DNA from: Calamus simplicifolius
Lineage: Eukaryota > Streptophyta > Magnoliopsida > Arecales > Arecaceae
Direction: 5' to 3'
NCBI GenBank assembly: GCA_900491605.1
Contig: UESW01004761.1
Span: 210,156 to 274,155, forward strand
DNA length: 64,000 bases
The position numbers and the translations under genes were made by a program. A model generated the notes under the pieces. That model saw only the letters and a list, made by a program, of their open reading frames with translations. It searched no databases and was not told the DNA's origin. Positions within the stretch are counted from its first letter, which is position 1; the number at the start of each line of letters is the position of its first letter. Positions 59,171 to 64,000 of this stretch are shown here, piece after piece.

Positions 59171-60517
59171 ATGGCTCCCAAAAGGCATGCTATCATTGGT
59201 GGTTCGACTGTTCCGATGAAGCACCGTTCAAATCGGAGGCAACCTTCGTCATCTTCTTCATCTGCCACTCAGGATGACTCCACCCTCACCATCTTCTCCA
59301 CGAGTTGACCAATTAGCGGGTAAGGCCATTACTACCGGAAGAAAAGTAGATTTTGACTTTTTTGTTTCGGAGGGCTTTGCTATTGGGCGCTTGTTGAAAG
59401 AAATGGGATGGGAGAAGGTCTGTTCTTTGGATATCCCTACTTACCCTGCCCTAGTGAGAGAATTTTATAATGATTTATGTAGAGGAGAGGGAGGCTTAGT
59501 GAGTATTGTAAGAGGAACTAAAGTAATCATCACGGCTGAAACCCTTGGAAATCTATTGGAGATGCCTACCGTTGGTTTAGTTGAATATCAACATGAAGAC
59601 AGAGGAGGTGCCCTATCAAGGATGTTAGGGAGAGAAGTTTCTGAGTTTGAAGAAATCTTGGCCAATCAACTTAATTTGGAACTCAGATTACTTCACAATA
59701 TTTGTGGAAGAATTTTATTTCCTAAAATCGAAGGTTTGAATATGTCTCGGAGCGAGACATCTTATTGATGGACTGTATTCTCACTGGAAGACCTGTCAAT
59801 CTTGCTGGTATGATGATAGGCTATATGGCGGAGGCAGCAACCAAGAAGAGATCTACATTGCCATATGGTATGATTTTGACATTGGTATTCAGAAGCCAAG
59901 GTGTACTTATAATGGATAATGAGCCACTAAGAAAATTAAGGCATACAGATTACTATAGTGTCTCTACAATTCACCGGATGGGCTTCAGAAAAGAAAATAA
60001 AAATTGGATAAAAAGAGGACATGAGGCCAGAGCTGAAGAGGTTAGAGTTGAGGAGGTCAGAGGAGAGGATATTCCTGAACCATCTGCTGGACCTTCTTCT
60101 GCTGGACCATCTGCTGGACCCTCAGAGGCTGGACCTAGCTCTCACCCTCCACATCAGTCAGCATTGGCATCTGGAAGATTTTCTGAGGAGCAAATAGGTC
60201 AGCTCAGAGCTTTACTGGCTGAGTATGATAGTCAAAGGACAAATGATATGTGTAAGTTGAGAGAGGAGTTCAATCAGTTGAAGGATGAGATCAATTCAAG
60301 ACTTGACATGATTTCTTTTTCCATTAGCAATTCCGTAGAATCCTTTAGCACTGATCTTCATAAGATTTTTGAAAGGATGGAAGGCATTGCAGACGGTTCT
60401 GGAACTTATCTTCATGCTACCAGTCAACTAAAGAAAGATATCGACCTCGCCGTCTCTCAAATTGAAGCTTGTCTTGAAAGTTTTAAGAAGACTCAAAAGA
60501 TGATATTATGGAAATGA
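59171..60517 (+). pseudogene. Sirevirus-type extra (env-like position) ORF, two frameshifts
   Basis: Starts at ATG 59171 (MAPKRHAIIGGSTVPMKHRS), shifts frame near 59290 to a part reading FDFFVSEGFAIGRLLKEMGW, and shifts again near 59730 to the frame ending at 60517. The middle (EFYNDLCRGEGGLVSIVRGT) resembles the plant transposon protein domain often found in retroelement extra ORFs. The last part has a Pro/Ser-rich linker (EPSAGPSSAGPSAGPSEAGP) and a coiled-coil-like C-terminus. I see no clear signal peptide or membrane segment. The role of these ORFs is not known. Confidence 0.7.
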
Positions 60518-60820
60518 TTGGACATTTAAAGAAAATTGTGTATAAGCATATTTAATTTTGATATCCTATCCTAGGTTGTATCTTAGGATTTCTTGCTTTC
60601 TTGCTTTAATAGCATGTATCTAGGATTTACATACTTGAATATGTCACTTTACTGAAACACATGTAATGAATCTTGCTTTGGAATACAATTACACTTTTAT
60701 TTTAATTTGTCTATGATTGATTGAATTTCAATGAATGAGTTCACTATCTTTATGATTAATTGAACCAACAACCCCGCTCTGATAAACTTTTTTTATATAC
60801 TTCATCTTATTGCTGATAAC

Positions 60821-61152
60821 AAAAAAAGGGGAGAGATAATTGTATATGCATATAAGAAAAAAAAATGAAGAACAATTTTGAGATGGGGAGAGAAAAATTT
60901 TTGAGATTCTAATAGATTCAATTGAATTCAGTAGGGGGAGTTATTCAATGCAGGGGGAGCTTAATAATTTCTCCATATAAAAGTTAAATCATCTTGATTG
61001 ATGTCATGTATCCTTTTTGATTCATTTTGAATATTGGCATCAAATTCCTTGTTAGGAAGTTCTAAAGTTTTAACAATGTCTATAATTCTCAATTCAAATG
61101 AATTTTTAATGCATATACTCAAAGTTTTTGTCATCATCAAAAAGGGGGAGAT
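60821..61152 (+). other. Multiple polypurine tracts before the 3' LTR
   Basis: Purine runs lie at 60821-60835 (AAAAAAAGGGGAGAG), 60933-60940 (AGGGGGAG), 60952-60959 (AGGGGGAG) and 61137-61150, the last touching the LTR. Repeated polypurine tracts are a known Sirevirus trait. Confidence 0.7.
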
Positions 61153-62539
61153 TGTTGACCCAATTGAGGATTTTGATGATTAACAAAACTATTTGAGTAT
61201 AACATTTGAAGTTACTAATGATTTTGATTAAGTTTTTCAGATTATAAGTCGATTTGATAATCAAAATCAAGAGTCAAATCAAGTTCTGGTTCGAATCTAA
61301 TGTCAAGGTAAGATTGCAGACATTAGAGTCGACACATGGAATCGAGTCGACTCCGAAAAACGGCACAGACTTAGAGTCGACTCCGAGACTGTTAGAGCCG
61401 ACTCCAATAGAAAAGACAGAATGATGGTTTTCAGGCCACGACTTAGAGTCGACTCCTAGACTGTTAGAGTCGACTCCAGAGGAATTTTGTGTCAACCCCA
61501 GAAAAGTCAGAGATGACTCCAGATCGAGAGGATTAAAGAATTTCGAGTTAGAGCGACTCCAGAAAAGTTAGAGCCGACTCCAGAATGTTAGACACGGCTC
61601 CAGAACTGTTAGAACGACTCTAAACTTTATCTTTATCTTTTTTAATCCCAATGGCTATTGTTATTTATGGATCTAATCCTTCTTACACTTGTTTCTAATG
61701 GATAGTTTCAAACTATTTTTGGATTAATCAGGATCTATAAGAAGAGGGTGTGCTGCATCCGAACAAGAAGAGACAAGAGAGGCAAAAAGAAAAGAATAGA
61801 GACAAATCTTTGAGATCCATCAGAAAAGAAAAGAGGGCAGATTCGATAGGAAAGATCATACTGATTTCCCAAAAGAAGAGAGAGAGATTCCAAGCCTTTG
61901 TTGTTCTATTTTGAAGAAATCTCAAGAGAAGAAAGAAGCCCTAGTTTTCTGATCTTCTGAGTCTCAAGAGCATCTTGAAGGAAGATCCAATCAAACGAAG
62001 AGAAGGAAGAAGCCACCAAGATTTGCGAATCAGGCTTTGATTCCTATCATCTTATTATTATTTCATTATTGTATATTTGCTCATTGGAGGAGCTGTTTAT
62101 CTTGTAAAAATAAATATTGTTTGCTGGGTCAATCTGGTGATTGATTCAGTTGAGGCTGTTAGCCTTGTGCAAGCATTAGCTTGAGGTGATAGGTTTTGTG
62201 CTGCTGAACCTTGAAAACCAGCTGGGTTTGTTGTGCACCCGGAAAAATAATAAGTTTGAGTTGTGAGCTTGCAAAACAACTCTGCTGTAATCAGTTTGAT
62301 TATAGTGTGGACCCAAGAGGTACTTGGGAGTGGACGTAGGTGTAGGTACACCGAACCACTATAAAATCTCCTGTGTTTGCCGTGATTGTCTCTTTATCTT
62401 CAACTCTCTATTTGTGGTTGTTCAGTTTTAATTTGTGTGAATCTAAGTCTTTATTTCCGTTGGGGGTTATTTTTCAAAAGAGTGTAAATTTTTGAAAAAC
62501 CCAATTCACCCCCCTCTTGGGTTGCTATCTGGACCAACA
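61153..62539 (+). repeat. Copia 3' LTR, 1387 bp
   Basis: Starts TGTTGACCCAATTG and ends CTGGACCAACA, followed by the target duplication TCCTA. Four perfect GAGTCGACTC palindromes are at 61344-61353, 61374-61383, 61446-61455 and 61467-61476, twice as many as in the 5' LTR. Confidence 0.92.
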
Positions 62540-63995
62540 TCCTACTTCAACTTAATTACATCCAGATGTTCTCTGCCTTTGTATTATTAGGGGGAAAACT
62601 ATTAAAGCTTCATATTGCTCCAGATACCTACCGTGTATGCAAAACTCAATGGCTGTGAGCTAAATGAAAAAAAATTCCTGTATCAGGCTTTTGATTTCAG
62701 CTACTTTTGAATGTAAATCAATAAACTGATTACCATTTAGTATGTAGTAGTTTCATATATATACTTTTAAACTGCTGATCAGAATCCATACTTAAGAGAT
62801 AAAGAACAGGTATAAAATTTCTAGGTGGTCTACATTGTTACATTCATACACTTTATTAGATGCTTAATGTAGCATTATGTAATGGCACCGGAGAGATAAT
62901 TCAACCTCAACCTATATAGGGCTGCAAAAGAAAGCTTGATATAAGCTGGGATGAATCTCAGATATGGATTACCTGAATACTTTTCTCTCTTTTATGGTAC
63001 TCAAAATGGAAAGAAAGAGTGTAGGAGGGGAAAGGAGAAGACGAGGAGGACTCATACTTAGGACACTAAATCTAATTTTGATCTAAACTAAAAAAAAAAA
63101 GGTCTTTGATGTCTTGTCTGAAGTGATTGTGCTATATCATCTTTCTTACTCTTTATACTAATTGCAAGTGCTTATCTGCTTGCATGGATAATTTAGTTGC
63201 ACTAAAATTTATTAGAATTAAATGTCACCAAATGCACTCTTCTTTGTTTTGTAATTGAAAAATGTTTGTGTTCTCTACATTTGATGCATTTAATTTAATA
63301 GTGCAAGGTTTACTATCATAATGTTTGCTACTACTGTGTTGTGTATTCATTAGTCCTTTTGAAAAAGCAGTAAGGATATTGCTCAGGACACTAACCTAAT
63401 TTTGATACAAACTATATCAAAAGAAAAAGTCTTCAATGTTTTGTCTGAAGTATTTGTATTGTTTGCTCTTTTGTACTCTTTATGATTCTCCAGATGTCTA
63501 GATTTTATTAACAACAAAAACCTTAGTCCATAGTATTCTTGTTTGCATGTTGATCTTGTAGCTTGCGGGACAAATGCGGTTTAATGGATTAATTAATGCA
63601 TGTGTTCTCATCTTGTTCTTCAGTTAGCCCTTGTTGTACAGCTATCACTTGTAACTTCTCTATAAGGACTTCATCTCACCCTTTCATGAGTATTTGGGCA
63701 AAACTATTCATGTCAAGTCTACTTGGGCATTTCATATGTAATTTGTCCTCTTCAATAATTGCAAGTGTTTCTCTGCTTGCACAGATAATTTAGTAGAACT
63801 AAGTTTATTAGAGTCAAATATACCAGCAACTACGCTCTTCATTATTTTGTAACTGATAAATGCTTTATACCTTCTGCATTTTGATGGATTTAATTTAGTG
63901 ATATGAGGTTGATCATAGTTTTCTTCTGCACTACTACGTTTGTGTTCATCATTAACATCTATTCCTTATTCAACTGTAGGGCATTATACCTTACA

Positions 63996-64000
63996 ATGGC
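63996..64000 (+). CDS. Start of the copy-3 MUSTANG sequence (cut by the window end)
   Basis: The acceptor CAACTGTAG, the leader GGCATTATACCTTACA and the ATG at 63996 are identical to 34620-34646. Only five coding bases are in the window, so it cannot be said whether this copy is intact or shares the hairpin rearrangement. Confidence 0.6.

Larger units (their letters stand above)
52526..62539 (+). mobile_element. Sirevirus-like Copia retrotransposon with an extra 3' ORF, decayed
   Basis: A 10,014-bp element with two LTRs of about 1.39 kb, target duplication TCCTA (52521-52525 and 62540-62544), a Met-tRNA-type primer-binding site and several polypurine tracts. The order is gag, protease, integrase, RT, RNase H, then an additional open region (59171-60517). 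Copia polymerase order plus an extra sense ORF after pol and repeated purine tracts are features of Sireviruses (SIRE1/Maximus lineage). All main frames carry stops or frameshifts. The empty site is preserved in copy 2 near 33190. Confidence 0.92.
36807..64000. repeat. Tandem segmental duplication, copy 3 (continues past the window)
   Basis: Collinear with copy 2 from 24518 to about 34648, interrupted by the Gypsy element (40496-46400) and the Copia element (52526-62539). It reaches the MUSTANG start codon at 63996 as the window ends. It keeps two segments lost from copy 2: about 39955-40495 with 46406-46435, and about 47332-47897. Confidence 0.9.

Noticed and set aside
1..64000. tRNA, rRNA, CRISPR or bacterial operon features.
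   Set aside because: None seen by eye. The gene structures and repeats are those of a plant nuclear genome; a tRNAscan or Rfam run would be needed to exclude small RNAs fully.

Overview
The window is nuclear DNA of a flowering plant: AT-rich, genes broken by GT-AG introns, a PROPPIN (ATG18-type) gene end, a MUSTANG-type domesticated MULE sequence, hAT-like MITEs, an RTE-type LINE tail, and Gypsy and Sirevirus-type Copia LTR retrotransposons. A monocot such as a palm would fit, but the sequence alone does not settle the species. Little of the window is intact protein-coding gene; most is a duplicated, transposon-invaded gene neighbourhood.

Layout. 1-5.75 kb: a MITE, a copied last exon of an unrecognised gene (minus), the 3' end of a Copia element fused to it, and a partial copy (copy 1, about 1669-5753) of a repeated unit. 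5.75-13.4 kb: a MITE, a LINE tail, the last two exons of an ATG18-like gene (plus), non-coding DNA and a tentative two-exon small ORF. 13.4-19.0 kb: the best-preserved gene, a multi-exon minus-strand gene I do not recognise (RRSARL motif near the N-terminus, DLNKEP motif in the last exon). 19.0-24.5 kb: intergenic DNA with an hAT-like MITE, a degenerate TRIM/LTR-like array and the decayed last exon of a paralogue of that gene. 24.5-36.8 kb: copy 2 of the unit, holding more dead paralogue exons (minus), a TATA plus telo-box promoter-like block (plus), a 632-bp hAT MITE and a MUSTANG pseudogene whose middle is an inverted duplication with about 428-bp arms. 36.8-64.0 kb: copy 3, directly in tandem, enlarged by a Gypsy element (40496-46400, target duplication TTTAT) and a Sirevirus-like Copia element (52526-62539, target duplication TCCTA). 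The window ends at the start codon of copy 3's MUSTANG sequence.

History read from the sequence. The hAT MITE lies at the same site in all three copies, so it predates the duplications. The two LTR elements are only in copy 3, so they came later. Copy 2 keeps the empty Copia site (GGATCCTACTTC, near 33190). Copy 2 has also lost two segments that copy 3 keeps.

The most interesting object is the MUSTANG pseudogene. It keeps a promoter-proximal PB1 exon and DNA-binding exon (a spliced 233-residue reading frame), followed by a long inverted duplication of its own DNA-binding region. If transcribed it would make a long hairpin RNA with homology to MUSTANG/MULE transposase genes, structurally like the maize Mu killer locus. 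This is inference from structure; no expression evidence is available here.
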